From contig DYJS01000003.1 in the NCBI GenBank assembly GCA_020723005.1, forward strand, positions 28,836-71,393: a stretch of DNA of 42,558 bases, in the 5' to 3' direction. The DNA is from Candidatus Methylomirabilis sp. GTDB lineage: Bacteria > Patescibacteriota > DYJS01. The notes beneath the pieces were generated by a model. That model was not told where the DNA came from. It searched no databases and was given only the letters and a program-made list of their open reading frames with translations. Positions within the stretch are counted from its first letter, which is position 1. Each line of letters starts with the position of its first letter. Both the position numbers and the translations under genes were made by a program. Positions 28,603 through 38,377 of the stretch are shown piece after piece.

Positions 28603-30057
28603 ATGAAAAAAATTTTACCAAAATTTTTTATTTCTGTTAGTTTGGTTTTAGGAAATTTAATAATGTTGGTGAAATTTGATTCGTTGGAGACGAAAAAAGT
28701 TTTTGGAGCAAATAGCTCTTGTTATGAAGATTCTGTAAATGTTTCAAATATGGAAGGTTGGGGTTTGGAAGGTGTTTGGTTGTATCAAAATAACAATTAT
28801 AATAATTCAAATTTAGATCCCTGTTCGCATTTTACATACAATCAAGTAAATTATGGAACTTGGACAAACTATGCTCCAAACTGGAATGTTGGAAATGATT
28901 CCGTTTCTTCTTTGCGAATAGTTGGAAGCTTTAAAGTCAAAATTTATAAAGATGTAAACTCATCTAGTGATGTTTTTGAATTTAACACAGGTTGGCAAAA
29001 TGAATATTACACAGAGATTGATTTGGCAAACAAAATTATAAACGGAGTTTACAATCAATGGCTTCAAGATTTTGACAATGCAATTTCTTCAATTGAAGTT
29101 GAAACGGTTTCAAATTGTGTAAATAAATATCAAACAAACTTTAATCCAAATAACTCTTCAACGATTTTTGAAAATGGAGTATATTTTTTTGAGAATGAGA
29201 ATTATGCTGGAAGATGCACATTAATGTCGATGAGAAGAGACATAAAAAGAGGAGATCAAACAATAAATACTTATGATAACTTCTTTTTTGCAGATAATAT
29301 GTGGAACTGGTTCGTTGGAAACGATGCTGTATCGTCAATTTATGTAAGATCTGGTTGGGACTTGGTTGTTAAAACCGATGCTGAAGGAAAAGGAGAATAT
29401 AAAAATCAGCAATCATCAACAACTCTTTTGGATAGTGCTTGGAATGATAAAATCTCCTCAATGGATGTAACAGACGAAGATACTGTGCAATTTTTTCTTC
29501 ACCAAGGAATATCTCCTAAATCTTTTAGAAATATAAGCTGGAGGGATGATTCTAGTGTATATAATAGTGGATTATATTATGGTGAGTATACGGAAATGTT
29601 TGAAGAGGTAAGGAGCAGATGGGATAGTTCATTAAAATCTTTAAATATTCAAAATAATTCTTCTTCAGGAACAACGTCAGTAGTAAATTTTATTCAAGAT
29701 AGATATGACAATAAGTGTGAAGTGGCAGGTGGAACAGCATTTTACTATTTAGATTCAAACAATCAAATTCAAAACGATGTTGCAGAAGGCTTTCATGGAG
29801 CAAAGTATATTGAAGTTTATGGTTATCATGATGGAATGAAAAAATATATAAATCCTGAAGATTGTATGGGCACATTATGGATATGGTCTGATAATGCAAA
29901 AATTTCTAATCTTACTCACGAATATGGTCATATGCTCAGTCTTGGTCATAATACAGATTCTCAAAATACGGTTATGAGACAAGGGATGCAAAGTATTGGT
30001 CCTCAAACAGACGACTGGTGGTATCTCAAACAGAGAAGTGAAACTTTCAAAGGGTGA
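28603..30057 (+). CDS. Secreted protein with beta/gamma-crystallin motifs and matrixin-like (metzincin) metalloprotease domain
   Basis: N-terminal signal-like segment; four (N/D)(N/D)xx(S/T)S motifs NDSVSS, DNAISS, NDAVSS, NDKISS; C-terminal HEYGHMLSLGHNTD...TVM. Confidence 0.8.
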   Translation: MKKILPKFFISVSLVLGNLIMLVKFDSLETKKVFGANSSCYEDSVNVSNMEGWGLEGVWLYQNNNYNNSNLDPCSHFTYNQVNYGTWTNYAPNWNVGNDSVSSLRIVGSFKVKIYKDVNSSSDVFEFNTGWQNEYYTEIDLANKIINGVYNQWLQDFDNAISSIEVETVSNCVNKYQTNFNPNNSSTIFENGVYFFENENYAGRCTLMSMRRDIKRGDQTINTYDNFFFADNMWNWFVGNDAVSSIYVRSGWDLVVKTDAEGKGEYKNQQSSTTLLDSAWNDKISSMDVTDEDTVQFFLHQGISPKSFRNISWRDDSSVYNSGLYYGEYTEMFEEVRSRWDSSLKSLNIQNNSSSGTTSVVNFIQDRYDNKCEVAGGTAFYYLDSNNQIQNDVAEGFHGAKYIEVYGYHDGMKKYINPEDCMGTLWIWSDNAKISNLTHEYGHMLSLGHNTDSQNTVMRQGMQSIGPQTDDWWYLKQRSETFKG

Positions 30058-30110
30058 CAAATTTGGAAAAGAATCAATAATTTTAATTTTTAAATTTTTA
30101 ATACATCAAA

Positions 30111-30917
30111 ATGAAAAAGATATTTTCTTCAAAAATCTTCATAATTTCTATTTTTTCTATTTTTTTAGGTTTTGCATATTTTTGGTTTAAAAACAGAAAC
30201 GAATACTACTATAAAGGAGAAATTGAAACATTTTTGCCACCAAATTTTTCTTCAGAAGATCTTCAAAATAACAATTTAATTGCTGAAGCAAAAACAGGAT
30301 TTATTGCAAATATGCAAATTTATGGTCCGGAAGATGAAGGAAATAGATATTTTTTTGCTTATGATGTTGTGATTGGAACACCTGTTAACAACTTTGTGGA
30401 TGAAGAACATTACAACACATATAAAACCATAACCCTTGAAGATGGAAGAACTTTTGACAATGTATTAGATAGTCAAACTTTTAGTACTTCTATAGATTTT
30501 AAAGTTTATAAATCCTTAAAAGGAAAGATTAAAGAGGGAGAAGTGATCAAACTATCTGAGAATGCAACTGTTGACAAAGGAAGTGTTATAATTGGTGCAG
30601 GAGGAGTGATTATGCAAAAAGATGTCTTTTATTTAGTATATCTTCCTTCAAAATATAGCGAAAAAGGTGCAAATGAATTTACACATAATAGTAGAAATTT
30701 TCAAGCTATTTTTAATATCGATGGTTTTGACAAAAACAACGAAAAAAATGAAAGAATTAAAGAACATAAAGCTTTAAAAGAGAAAATTTTAAAAAAATAT
30801 GCAAAGCAGATCTCTGAAGTTGCAAAAGAGGTGAATAAAGAGAGAGAAAAAGAGAAGAAAGAAAATCCAAATATTTTAACAGATGAAGCAAAAATCTCTT
30901 CAGAAGAGATAAAATAA
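30111..30917 (+). CDS. Membrane-anchored extracytoplasmic protein of unknown function
   Basis: 268 aa; N-terminal TM (IFIISIFSIFLGFAYFWF) and charged Lys/Glu-rich C-terminus; 53 nt downstream of the metalloprotease gene on the same strand. Confidence 0.65.
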   Translation: MKKIFSSKIFIISIFSIFLGFAYFWFKNRNEYYYKGEIETFLPPNFSSEDLQNNNLIAEAKTGFIANMQIYGPEDEGNRYFFAYDVVIGTPVNNFVDEEHYNTYKTITLEDGRTFDNVLDSQTFSTSIDFKVYKSLKGKIKEGEVIKLSENATVDKGSVIIGAGGVIMQKDVFYLVYLPSKYSEKGANEFTHNSRNFQAIFNIDGFDKNNEKNERIKEHKALKEKILKKYAKQISEVAKEVNKEREKEKKENPNILTDEAKISSEEIK

Positions 30918-31027
30918 AGTTAAAAGACAAAAGTTCGAAAAAGAGAGAGAAAAGTTTGGAAGATGAGAGAAATTGAGATTTGGTTTGTTAAATAAGATTT
31001 TGTAGTTTTTTAAAAATTTTGAAATAA

Positions 31028-31324
31028 TTATTTTGCTTCCAGTTGCTTTAAATCTAAGCTTAACGATGCAACAGAACCTAAACAAGAGATTAAAATACCA
31101 CAAAGTGTAATAGAAATTTGTATAATCCTTGAATATATTTCATCATTTTCAGTAGGAAGTATGCTAGGAATATCAATATTGTTGACCATCGTATAAATTC
31201 CTAATCCTGTAAGTCCTAACCCATAAAGAATGATGGAAATTTTGCCTAAAATTTCTAAAACTTGAACAAGTTTTGTGAGAAATTCTTCAGAATTTTCGTT
31301 TTCTAAAATTTTAACTTCTTTCAT
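31028..31324 (-). CDS. Small two-TM membrane protein of unknown function (98 aa)
   Basis: Two hydrophobic segments (ISIILYGLGLTGLGIYTMV; IIQISITLCGILISCLGSVASLSL). Confidence 0.6.
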   Translation of the reverse strand: MKEVKILENENSEEFLTKLVQVLEILGKISIILYGLGLTGLGIYTMVNNIDIPSILPTENDEIYSRIIQISITLCGILISCLGSVASLSLDLKQLEAK

Positions 31325-31645
31325 ATATTTTTTAATTTAATTTATTTTAAATAAACAATTCTTTGGACCTAAGATTACAAAAAAATAATTGCAAGAATTT
31401 CAAAATTTCAGAATGTATTTTTTTTGTTTTTTTGGATAAACAATAAAAGAGATTTTTAAAAATTATAAGTACTTGTTTTCAGAGAATTTATGAAATTTTG
31501 AGAAAAAGATTAATGTTTATTAGGTTTTTTGAACAAGAATTTTGTTGAAAATTTTTTAAAAAAATAAATTTTACAAAACTCTTTACTTCAATTTTTTTTT
31601 ATTTAGTTAGAAAATTGGGTTTTTATAAACTTTTAGAAATAATCG

Positions 31646-32272
31646 ATGAATACATTGTTTGGAAAAAAAATTGGAATGACAGAGATTAAAGATAAGTTTG
31701 GAAAACTTATTGGAGTTTCTGTTGTTCTTGTTGAAAAAAATATAGTTGTTCAAGAAAAAACTTTGGAAAAAGATGGATATAAATCTTTAGTTGTTGCATT
31801 TGGAGAGAAAAAAAGAATTTCAAAACCAATTTCTGGAATTTTAAAAAAAGCTGGAGTTGAAAAAAAGCCAGAATTTTTAAGAGAGATTAGATTGAAAGAC
31901 TCTTCTGATCTTGATTCAAAGAAAGTTGGAGATGAAATTTTGCTTTCCGAAATGTTTAAAGAGGGAGATAAAGTTAAAATTTCTGGAATTACAAAAGGAA
32001 AAGGCTTTCAAGGTGTTGTAAAAAGATTTGGTTTTGCAGGAGGTCCAAAAACACATGGATCAAACTTTCATAACCATGGTGGTTCTTTTGGTATGAGAGA
32101 GTGGCCTGGTGAGGTTGCAAAAGGAAAAAAGATGCCTGGAAGAATGGGTGGAGATAAAATCACTATCAAAAATTTATCAGTTGTTCGTATTGATGGTGAT
32201 TATTTAATTTTAAAAGGTTCCGTTCCAGGGCCTAGTGGTTCAATTGTAAAAGTAACTTCTGATAATAAATAA
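31646..32272 (+). CDS. rplC: 50S ribosomal protein uL3
   Basis: GKKIGMTEI, GITKGKGFQGVVKRFGFAGGPKTHGSNFHNHGGSFG. Confidence 0.97.
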   Translation: MNTLFGKKIGMTEIKDKFGKLIGVSVVLVEKNIVVQEKTLEKDGYKSLVVAFGEKKRISKPISGILKKAGVEKKPEFLREIRLKDSSDLDSKKVGDEILLSEMFKEGDKVKISGITKGKGFQGVVKRFGFAGGPKTHGSNFHNHGGSFGMREWPGEVAKGKKMPGRMGGDKITIKNLSVVRIDGDYLILKGSVPGPSGSIVKVTSDNK

Positions 32273-32273
32273 T

Positions 32274-33026
32274 ATGGAAGAAACCATAAAAACAAAAATT
32301 TTGAAGTTAGATGGAAAAGAGGGTGAAGTTTTTGAACTTAATCCTTCTGTTTTTGGTGTTAAATATGATCCACATACTATTAAATTGGCTCTTGATAGAT
32401 TTTTATCTAACTCCAGAAATACAGTTGCTCATACAAAAACAAGAGCAGAAGTTGCTGGTTCTAAAACAAAAGTTTATAAACAGAAAGGAACAGGAAGAGC
32501 AAGACAAGGACAAAATTCTGCTCCACATAGAAAAGGTGGTGGAGTTGCATTTGGTCCAAGAAACAATGCAAATTATATGAAAGATTTACCAAAAAGGTTA
32601 AGAAGATTTGCTCTTTTTTCTGCACTTTCAAAAAATCTTTCAGATGGAAATTTAAGAATTGTTGAGAATATAAATTTTGAATCTCCAAAAACTAGTAAAG
32701 CAAAAGAGATTATTGAGAAAATTTCAAATAGTTCAAAAAATCTTTTTTTAGTCGTTGATGAAAATGGATTTGTTAAGTTATCTTTTAGAAATATTCCAGA
32801 TCAAAAAGTAGTTAAAGCGAATTTTTTAAGTATAAAAGACATTGTTGAATATGATAAAATTTTTATCACAATAGACGGGGTTTCAAAAATTTATGAAACA
32901 TACCTAAAAGAAGATGTAAAAGTTAAAAGTCAAAATTCAAAAGAAGATTTAGAAAAGAAAAGGTCAAAATTAATTAAAGAAGAAAAACCAAAATCTGTAA
33001 AAACAAAAAAGGAGGATAAAAAATGA
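32274..33026 (+). CDS. rplD: 50S ribosomal protein uL4
   Basis: KTRAEVAGSKTKVYKQKGTGRARQGQNSAPHRKGGGVAFGP. Confidence 0.96.
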   Translation: MEETIKTKILKLDGKEGEVFELNPSVFGVKYDPHTIKLALDRFLSNSRNTVAHTKTRAEVAGSKTKVYKQKGTGRARQGQNSAPHRKGGGVAFGPRNNANYMKDLPKRLRRFALFSALSKNLSDGNLRIVENINFESPKTSKAKEIIEKISNSSKNLFLVVDENGFVKLSFRNIPDQKVVKANFLSIKDIVEYDKIFITIDGVSKIYETYLKEDVKVKSQNSKEDLEKKRSKLIKEEKPKSVKTKKEDKK

Positions 33027-33298
33027 TGATTTCAATAGTTCCTCATATCTCTGAAAAAAGTAGTTTATTAACATCAGAAAAGCAGTATGTTTTTTTGGTG
33101 TCGAGAGGTGCAACAAAAGAAGAGATAAAAAATGAAGTAGAATCATATTTTAAAGTTGAAGTTGATAAAGTTAGAGTTGTAAATCTTCCAAATAAAAAAA
33201 GAGTTTATAAAAGAAGAAACGGAATTGTTAAAAGAGATAAAAAAGCAATTGTAACACTTAAGAAAGGTTCTATAACAATTATGGAGGGTGTTAAATGA
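33023..33298 (+). CDS. rplW: 50S ribosomal protein uL23
   Basis: Position between rplD and rplB; PHISEKSSLLTSEKQYVFLVSRGATKEEIKNEVE. Confidence 0.94.
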   Translation: MMISIVPHISEKSSLLTSEKQYVFLVSRGATKEEIKNEVESYFKVEVDKVRVVNLPNKKRVYKRRNGIVKRDKKAIVTLKKGSITIMEGVK

Positions 33299-34134
33299 GT
33301 ATAAAAATTTATAAACCAACAACATCTACCCTCAGACATAAAATAGGAATAGATTATAAAAAAGATGGAATCAAAAAAGTTAAACTTCCAAAGTCTTTGT
33401 TAGGTGGAACTTTAAAAAGACAGGGAAGAAGCAAGCAAACTGGAACTATAACAGTTCGTCATAGAGGTGGTGGAACAAAAAAACTTTATAGGAATGTTGA
33501 TTTTCGGGGAAAAGAAGGAAGAGTTCCAGGAGTTGTTGAAGCTCTTACATATGATCCAAACAGAAATGCATTTGTTGCTTTGGTAAAATATGTTGATGGA
33601 GATAGAAGATTGATTTTGGCAACCAAGAATATGAAAGTTGGTTCAAAAATTGATGAAAATTTAGATGTTATACGAGAAGGAACAAGGCTTCCTTTGGAAC
33701 AAATTCCAGTTGGTGTTGAGGTTCATAATATAGAAATGAATCCTGGTCAGGGTGGAAAATTGGTTCGTAGTGCTGGGGTTGCTGCATTTTTAGCTGGAAT
33801 TGTTGGATCTTTTGCACAGATTAAATTGCCATCTGGAGAACTTCGATTGATAAATAAAAAGTGTAAAGCAACTGTTGGAAGAATTGGAAACGAAGATGCA
33901 AGAAATGTAAAACTTGGTAAAGCTGGAAGCTCAAGGCAGAGAGGAATTCGTCCAAGTGTTACAGGAAAAGCAATGAATGCTGTTGATCATCCACATGGTG
34001 GTGGTAAAGCTCATCAATCAATTGGTATGGCTGGTCAAAAAACACCTTGGGGAAAACCAGCAATGGGTGTTAGAACAAGAAGATCAAAAAATCCAACAAA
34101 TAAATTTATCATTAAGAGAAGATATAATAAGTAA
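33295..34134 (+). CDS. rplB: 50S ribosomal protein uL2
   Basis: [38 protein letters not shown]. Confidence 0.97.
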   Translation: MSIKIYKPTTSTLRHKIGIDYKKDGIKKVKLPKSLLGGTLKRQGRSKQTGTITVRHRGGGTKKLYRNVDFRGKEGRVPGVVEALTYDPNRNAFVALVKYVDGDRRLILATKNMKVGSKIDENLDVIREGTRLPLEQIPVGVEVHNIEMNPGQGGKLVRSAGVAAFLAGIVGSFAQIKLPSGELRLINKKCKATVGRIGNEDARNVKLGKAGSSRQRGIRPSVTGKAMNAVDHPHGGGKAHQSIGMAGQKTPWGKPAMGVRTRRSKNPTNKFIIKRRYNK

Positions 34135-34136
34135 AT

Positions 34137-34430
34137 ATGTCAAGATCATTAAAGAAAGGCCCATTTGTTTCTGATAAATTGATGAAACATGTTTTAAAAT
34201 CAAAAAATTCTTCAGATGTAAAAGTAATAAAAACTTGGTCTAGGGCATCAACGATTTTGCCTGATATGGTTGGATTAACAATTGCTGTTCATAACGGAAA
34301 AACACATATACCAGTCTTAATTTCTGAAAATATGGTTGGACATAAATTAGGTGAATTTTCAGCTACAAAAAAATTTTTAAAGCATGGTGGCAAGAAAGCA
34401 AAATCTAGCACATCAGCAGGAAGAGTTTAA
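34137..34430 (+). CDS. rpsS: 30S ribosomal protein uS19
   Basis: [44 protein letters not shown]. Confidence 0.97.
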   Translation: MSRSLKKGPFVSDKLMKHVLKSKNSSDVKVIKTWSRASTILPDMVGLTIAVHNGKTHIPVLISENMVGHKLGEFSATKKFLKHGGKKAKSSTSAGRV

Positions 34431-34453
34431 TTTAAGAAGAAGTTTTTAATAAT

Positions 34454-34942
34454 ATGAAAGAAGTTAAAGCAATATCAAAATATTTGAGGGTTTCAGCAAG
34501 AAAGCTGAGAATGAGAGCTAGATCTGTTATAAATCTAACAGTTCAAAATGCTTTAATGTTTTTGCAATACGAAAACAGCAAATCAGCAGAATTTTTATAT
34601 GATACAATTAAGAGTGCAGCAAGTAATGCAACAAATAATTTTAATTTAGATTTTAACACTTTGGTTGTAAAAAATGTTCAGGTTAATGAAGGTCCAGTTT
34701 TGAAAAGAACACAAGCAAGAGCAAGGGGAAGGTCTGACAGAATTACAAAACCAACTTCTCATATTTTTGTTCTTGTTGAAGGAGATGTTTTTTCTGGTGA
34801 AATTAAAAAAGAAGCAAAAACAAAGAATATTTTAAAGAAAAAAATTTCTGGTGAAAAGAAAAAGAGTGCACCAAAGAAGATTGGAGAGGTTAAAAAAGGA
34901 CAAACAAGCAATTCTGTAAGAGTTAGAAAGGAGGAGATGTAA
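34454..34942 (+). CDS. rplV: 50S ribosomal protein uL22
   Basis: AISKYLRVSARKLR, LKRTQARARGRSDRITKPTSHIFVLV; Lys-rich C-terminal extension. Confidence 0.95.
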   Translation: MKEVKAISKYLRVSARKLRMRARSVINLTVQNALMFLQYENSKSAEFLYDTIKSAASNATNNFNLDFNTLVVKNVQVNEGPVLKRTQARARGRSDRITKPTSHIFVLVEGDVFSGEIKKEAKTKNILKKKISGEKKKSAPKKIGEVKKGQTSNSVRVRKEEM

Positions 34943-34943
34943 A

Positions 34944-35603
34944 ATGGGACAAAAAGTTAATCCAGTAGGTTTTAGAATTGGAGTTAATAAGACATGGGAT
35001 TCTTCTTGGGTTGTTAGTCCAAGATCATATTCTTCTATGTTACACAAAGATCTTGCACTTCGTGATTTTATGGATAAAGATTTAAAAGGTTTGTCTGTTG
35101 ATAAGATAAATATATCTTCATCGGGAAATGATTTTAGTATCACAATAAACACATCAAAACCAGGAATTTTAATTGGTAGAAAAGGTGAAAGACTTGAAGA
35201 GCTAAAGCAAAAGTTAGAAAAATTAGTAGGTGCTCCAATAAAACTTTCTATTAAAGATGTTAAGAAGCCAGATCTTTCTGCAAGAATTATGGCAGAAGAG
35301 ATTCAGCTTCAGCTTGAGAAAAGAGGTTCATATAAAAAAGCACTTCAATTTGCATCTTCAAAAATTATGGAAGGTGGTGCTTTGGGATCAAAAGTTCAAG
35401 TCTCTGGTCGTTTGGGTGGAGCAGATATGAAAAGAAAAGAATATATTATTCAAGGTAGGGTTCCTCTTCAAACAATATCTGCAGATATTGATTATGCATA
35501 TGTAAGAGCATTAACACAAACAGGTATTGTTGGTGTAAAAGTATGGATTTTTAAAGGAATAAAATCTAAAAAAGAAAGCAATGTTAGAGCCAAAGAAAAT
35601 TAA
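34944..35603 (+). CDS. rpsC: 30S ribosomal protein uS3
   Basis: MGQKVNPVGFRIGVNKTWDSSW, KH motif GILIGRKGERLEEL, VSGRLGGADMKRKEY. Confidence 0.97.
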   Translation: MGQKVNPVGFRIGVNKTWDSSWVVSPRSYSSMLHKDLALRDFMDKDLKGLSVDKINISSSGNDFSITINTSKPGILIGRKGERLEELKQKLEKLVGAPIKLSIKDVKKPDLSARIMAEEIQLQLEKRGSYKKALQFASSKIMEGGALGSKVQVSGRLGGADMKRKEYIIQGRVPLQTISADIDYAYVRALTQTGIVGVKVWIFKGIKSKKESNVRAKEN

Positions 35604-35991
35604 AAGAAGAAAGCCACATGATCCATTTACAGGTGGCACGACAACAAGAAACACAGAAGTTTCTTTTGGTGATTTTGGATTAAAAGCAATGTCATCTGGT
35701 TGGGTGACAAATCGTGCTATTGAAGCAGGTAGAAGAGCAATTATTCGTTTTTTAAAAAAAGGTGGAAAAATGTGGATTAGAGTTTTTCCAGATAGAATTG
35801 TAACAGCTGGACCAAATACAACCCCTATGGGTGGTGGAAAAGGTGGTCCAGATAGAATTGTTGCAGCTGTTCGTGCTGGTTCTATGCTTTTTGAAATTTC
35901 TGGAATTGATTCAGTTTTAGCAAAAAGAGCATTGGAGCTAGCAGGTCACAAACTTTGTGTTAGAACTAAAATTGTTGAAAAGGAAGGTTAA
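35581..35991 (+). CDS. rplP: 50S ribosomal protein uL16
   Basis: MLEPKKIKRRKPH, IEAGRRAIIRFLKKGGKMWIRVFPD; overlaps the rpsC 3' end by 23 nt. Confidence 0.96.
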   Translation: MLEPKKIKRRKPHDPFTGGTTTRNTEVSFGDFGLKAMSSGWVTNRAIEAGRRAIIRFLKKGGKMWIRVFPDRIVTAGPNTTPMGGGKGGPDRIVAAVRAGSMLFEISGIDSVLAKRALELAGHKLCVRTKIVEKEG

Positions 35992-35993
35992 TT

Positions 35994-36197
35994 ATGAAAA
36001 AGCTTGCATTTTTAAAATCAATAAAAGAGAAAAGTGTTGGAGATTTATCTAAGAGTATTTCTAACGAAAGAAGATCTATTAAAGATTTTTTGATAAATTT
36101 AAAATTAGGAAAAGATAAAAATTATAGAAAAATTAGAGAGTTGAAAAAATCTATCGCAAGGATGTTTACATTATTAAATCAAAAAATTTCAAAATGA
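35994..36197 (+). CDS. rpmC: 50S ribosomal protein uL29
   Basis: 67 aa; KSISNERRSIKDFLINLKLGK...IRELKKSIARMFTLLNQ. Confidence 0.9.
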   Translation: MKKLAFLKSIKEKSVGDLSKSISNERRSIKDFLINLKLGKDKNYRKIRELKKSIARMFTLLNQKISK

Positions 36198-36484
36198 AAG
36201 AACAAGAAAATTTAAGAAAAAAATTAAGTGTAAAAAAATTTGTTGGTGTTGTTGTTAGCAACAAGATGACAAAAACAATCGTTGTTCGTGTTGAGCGAAA
36301 AAGAAAACATCCAAAATATGGTAAATTTTTTAAAGTTGCAAAAAAATTGAAAGCTGATTGTAAAGATGAGAGACTTTTTCCAATTGGTTCAGTTGTAGAA
36401 ATTATTGAATGCAGACCAATTTCAAAAGATAAAAAGTTTAGAGTATTAACAACAAAAACAGAAGAAAATAATTTAAATTCATAA
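36194..36484 (+). CDS. rpsQ: 30S ribosomal protein uS17
   Basis: FVGVVVSNKMTKTIVVRVERKRKHPKYGKF, VEIIECRPISKDKKFRVL. Confidence 0.95.
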   Translation: MKEQENLRKKLSVKKFVGVVVSNKMTKTIVVRVERKRKHPKYGKFFKVAKKLKADCKDERLFPIGSVVEIIECRPISKDKKFRVLTTKTEENNLNS

Positions 36485-36485
36485 A

Positions 36486-36857
36486 ATGATACAATTAGGA
36501 ACAAATTTAGTTGTTGCAGATAATACAGGAGCAAAACTTGCTGAATGTATTCATATTTATAACGGTAGTAAAAGAAGATATGGGGCAGTTGGTGACATAA
36601 TAAAAGTTGTTATCAAAGATGCCTCTCCAACAGCTTCTGTAAAAAGAAAGCAGAAATCAAAAGCAGTCATTGTCAGAACAACTTCAGCAATAAAAAGAAC
36701 AAGAGATGATTCATATATTAGATTTTCTGAAAATGCTGTTGTTCTGATTAACGATAAAAAAGAACCTGTTGGAACGAGAGTTTTTGGACCAATTCCTTTT
36801 GAAATTAAAGATGCAGGATTTACAAAAATTGCATCACTTGCTAAGGAGGTGCTGTAA
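36486..36857 (+). CDS. rplN: 50S ribosomal protein uL14
   Basis: MIQLGTNLVVADNTGAKLAECI, GTRVFGPIPFEIKDAGFTKIASLAKEVL. Confidence 0.97.
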   Translation: MIQLGTNLVVADNTGAKLAECIHIYNGSKRRYGAVGDIIKVVIKDASPTASVKRKQKSKAVIVRTTSAIKRTRDDSYIRFSENAVVLINDKKEPVGTRVFGPIPFEIKDAGFTKIASLAKEVL

Positions 36858-37162
36858 TGTTTGTAAAAAAAGGTGATAAAGTAAAAATTCTTTCTGGAAA
36901 GAATAAAGGAAAAATTTCAGAAGTGATAAAATCAATTCCAAAAGATGGAAAAGTTGTTGTTGAAGGTGTAAATGTTTTAAAGCGACATAGTAGAAAAACA
37001 CAAAAGAATCCTCAAGGTGGAATTATTTCAATTGTTAAACCAATTGATGTTTCAAATGTTCAGCTTGTTCATAGTAAAAGTGGAAAACCATCAAGAATTT
37101 CATATAAAATCGATGGAGATAAAAAAGTTCGTTTTAGTAATAAGATGAAATCTGAATTTTAA
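36857..37162 (+). CDS. rplX: 50S ribosomal protein uL24
   Basis: KKGDKVKILSGKNKGKISEV, GVNVLKRHSRKTQKNPQGGI. Confidence 0.95.
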   Translation: MFVKKGDKVKILSGKNKGKISEVIKSIPKDGKVVVEGVNVLKRHSRKTQKNPQGGIISIVKPIDVSNVQLVHSKSGKPSRISYKIDGDKKVRFSNKMKSEF

Positions 37163-37216
37163 AATTTATTATTTTAAGGTAATTATAGATTTGAATTAAA
37201 AAATTTTTCAAACAAT

Positions 37217-37756
37217 ATGGAAAAAGAATTTGATAAAAAAATTATTACAGAAAAGCTTAAAAAAGAGCTCGGTATTTTGAATATAAATGCTGTTCCAAAA
37301 ATTAAATTTCTTTCTGTAAATATTGGACTTGGAAAAGCTTTGTCAGACAAGTCATATATAGAATTTGCAGAAGACATATTATCTAAAATTACAGGGCAAA
37401 AACCACAACAGAGAGCAACAACAAAATCTATTTCTAATTTTAAAACTAGAAAAGGAATGATTGTTGGAATTCGTGTTACTTTGAGATCTCAACGAATGGT
37501 TGATTTTATTCAAAAATTAGTAAGACTTGCTTTGCCTAGAATAAAAGATTTTAGAGGGTTGTCATTGAAGTCTTTTGATAAAGTTGGAAATTATTCAATT
37601 GGAATTAAAGATTTTAGAATTTTTCCAGAAGTAAGCAGTGTTGATTTTGCAAAAACTTTGTCTTTGCAGGTTAATATATCTACAACTGCAAAAAATAAAA
37701 AAGAAGGCGAAGCACTTCTTAGAGCTTGGAATTTTCCATTAAAAAAAAATAAATGA
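37217..37756 (+). CDS. rplE: 50S ribosomal protein uL5
   Basis: [49 protein letters not shown]. Confidence 0.96.
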   Translation: MEKEFDKKIITEKLKKELGILNINAVPKIKFLSVNIGLGKALSDKSYIEFAEDILSKITGQKPQQRATTKSISNFKTRKGMIVGIRVTLRSQRMVDFIQKLVRLALPRIKDFRGLSLKSFDKVGNYSIGIKDFRIFPEVSSVDFAKTLSLQVNISTTAKNKKEGEALLRAWNFPLKKNK

Positions 37757-37956
37757 GAAAGTCTTGGATAGTATCAGGAAAAAATAAAAACAATACATTG
37801 GGTAGAAAACCGAAATTTTCTGTACAAGGGGTAAATCGTTGCAAACGATGTGGAAGGGCAAAGGGTTATATGGGCTTTTTTGGGGTTTGTAGAATTTGCT
37901 TCAGAGAATTGGCAGATAATGGAAATTTGCCCGGTGTGAAAAAAACAAGTTGGTAA
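37753..37956 (+). CDS. rpsN: 30S ribosomal protein uS14, short zinc-binding form
   Basis: [27 protein letters not shown], two CxxC pairs; 67 aa. Confidence 0.95.
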   Translation: MRKSWIVSGKNKNNTLGRKPKFSVQGVNRCKRCGRAKGYMGFFGVCRICFRELADNGNLPGVKKTSW

Positions 37957-37968
37957 TTTTTTAAAAAT

Positions 37969-38367
37969 ATGCAAACAAGTAACGATACAATTTCTGATTT
38001 TTTAGCAAGAGTAAATAATGCTATTTTGGCAAAACATAGCGATTTTATTGTTCCGAAAACAAAATCGGTTTTAGCAATTGCAAGAATTTTAGAAAAAAGA
38101 GGATATTTTAGATCCGTTGAAGTTGTTTCAAAAAAACCTCAAGATGATTTGAAGATAGTTTTGAAATATTTTAAAGGTGAATCGGTTATTAGAGGATTAA
38201 AAAGAATTAGTAAACCTGGTAGGAGAGTTTATTCTAATTCAAAAAAAATTCCTCAAACAATTGAAGGGCTTGGTCTAACAATAATCTCCACCTCAAAAGG
38301 GATTTTGACAAGAAAGGAAGCTTTTGAGCAAAATGTTGGTGGAGAAGTTTTATGTCAAATTTGGTAA
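37969..38367 (+). CDS. rpsH: 30S ribosomal protein uS8
   Basis: DTISDFLARVNNAI, GLTIISTSKGILTRKEAFEQNVGGEVLCQIW. Confidence 0.96.
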   Translation: MQTSNDTISDFLARVNNAILAKHSDFIVPKTKSVLAIARILEKRGYFRSVEVVSKKPQDDLKIVLKYFKGESVIRGLKRISKPGRRVYSNSKKIPQTIEGLGLTIISTSKGILTRKEAFEQNVGGEVLCQIW

Positions 38368-38377
38368 ATTCAAAAAT

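Noticed and set aside
30055-30095. Read-through of the TGA ending the metalloprotease gene
   Set aside because: The continuation (QIWKRINNFNF then TAA) is short and has no recoding signal; a normal stop is simpler.
38324-38377. Longer rplF start
   Set aside because: It overlaps the rpsH 3' end; uL6 proteins begin MSRIGKKP, which matches ATG 38378.
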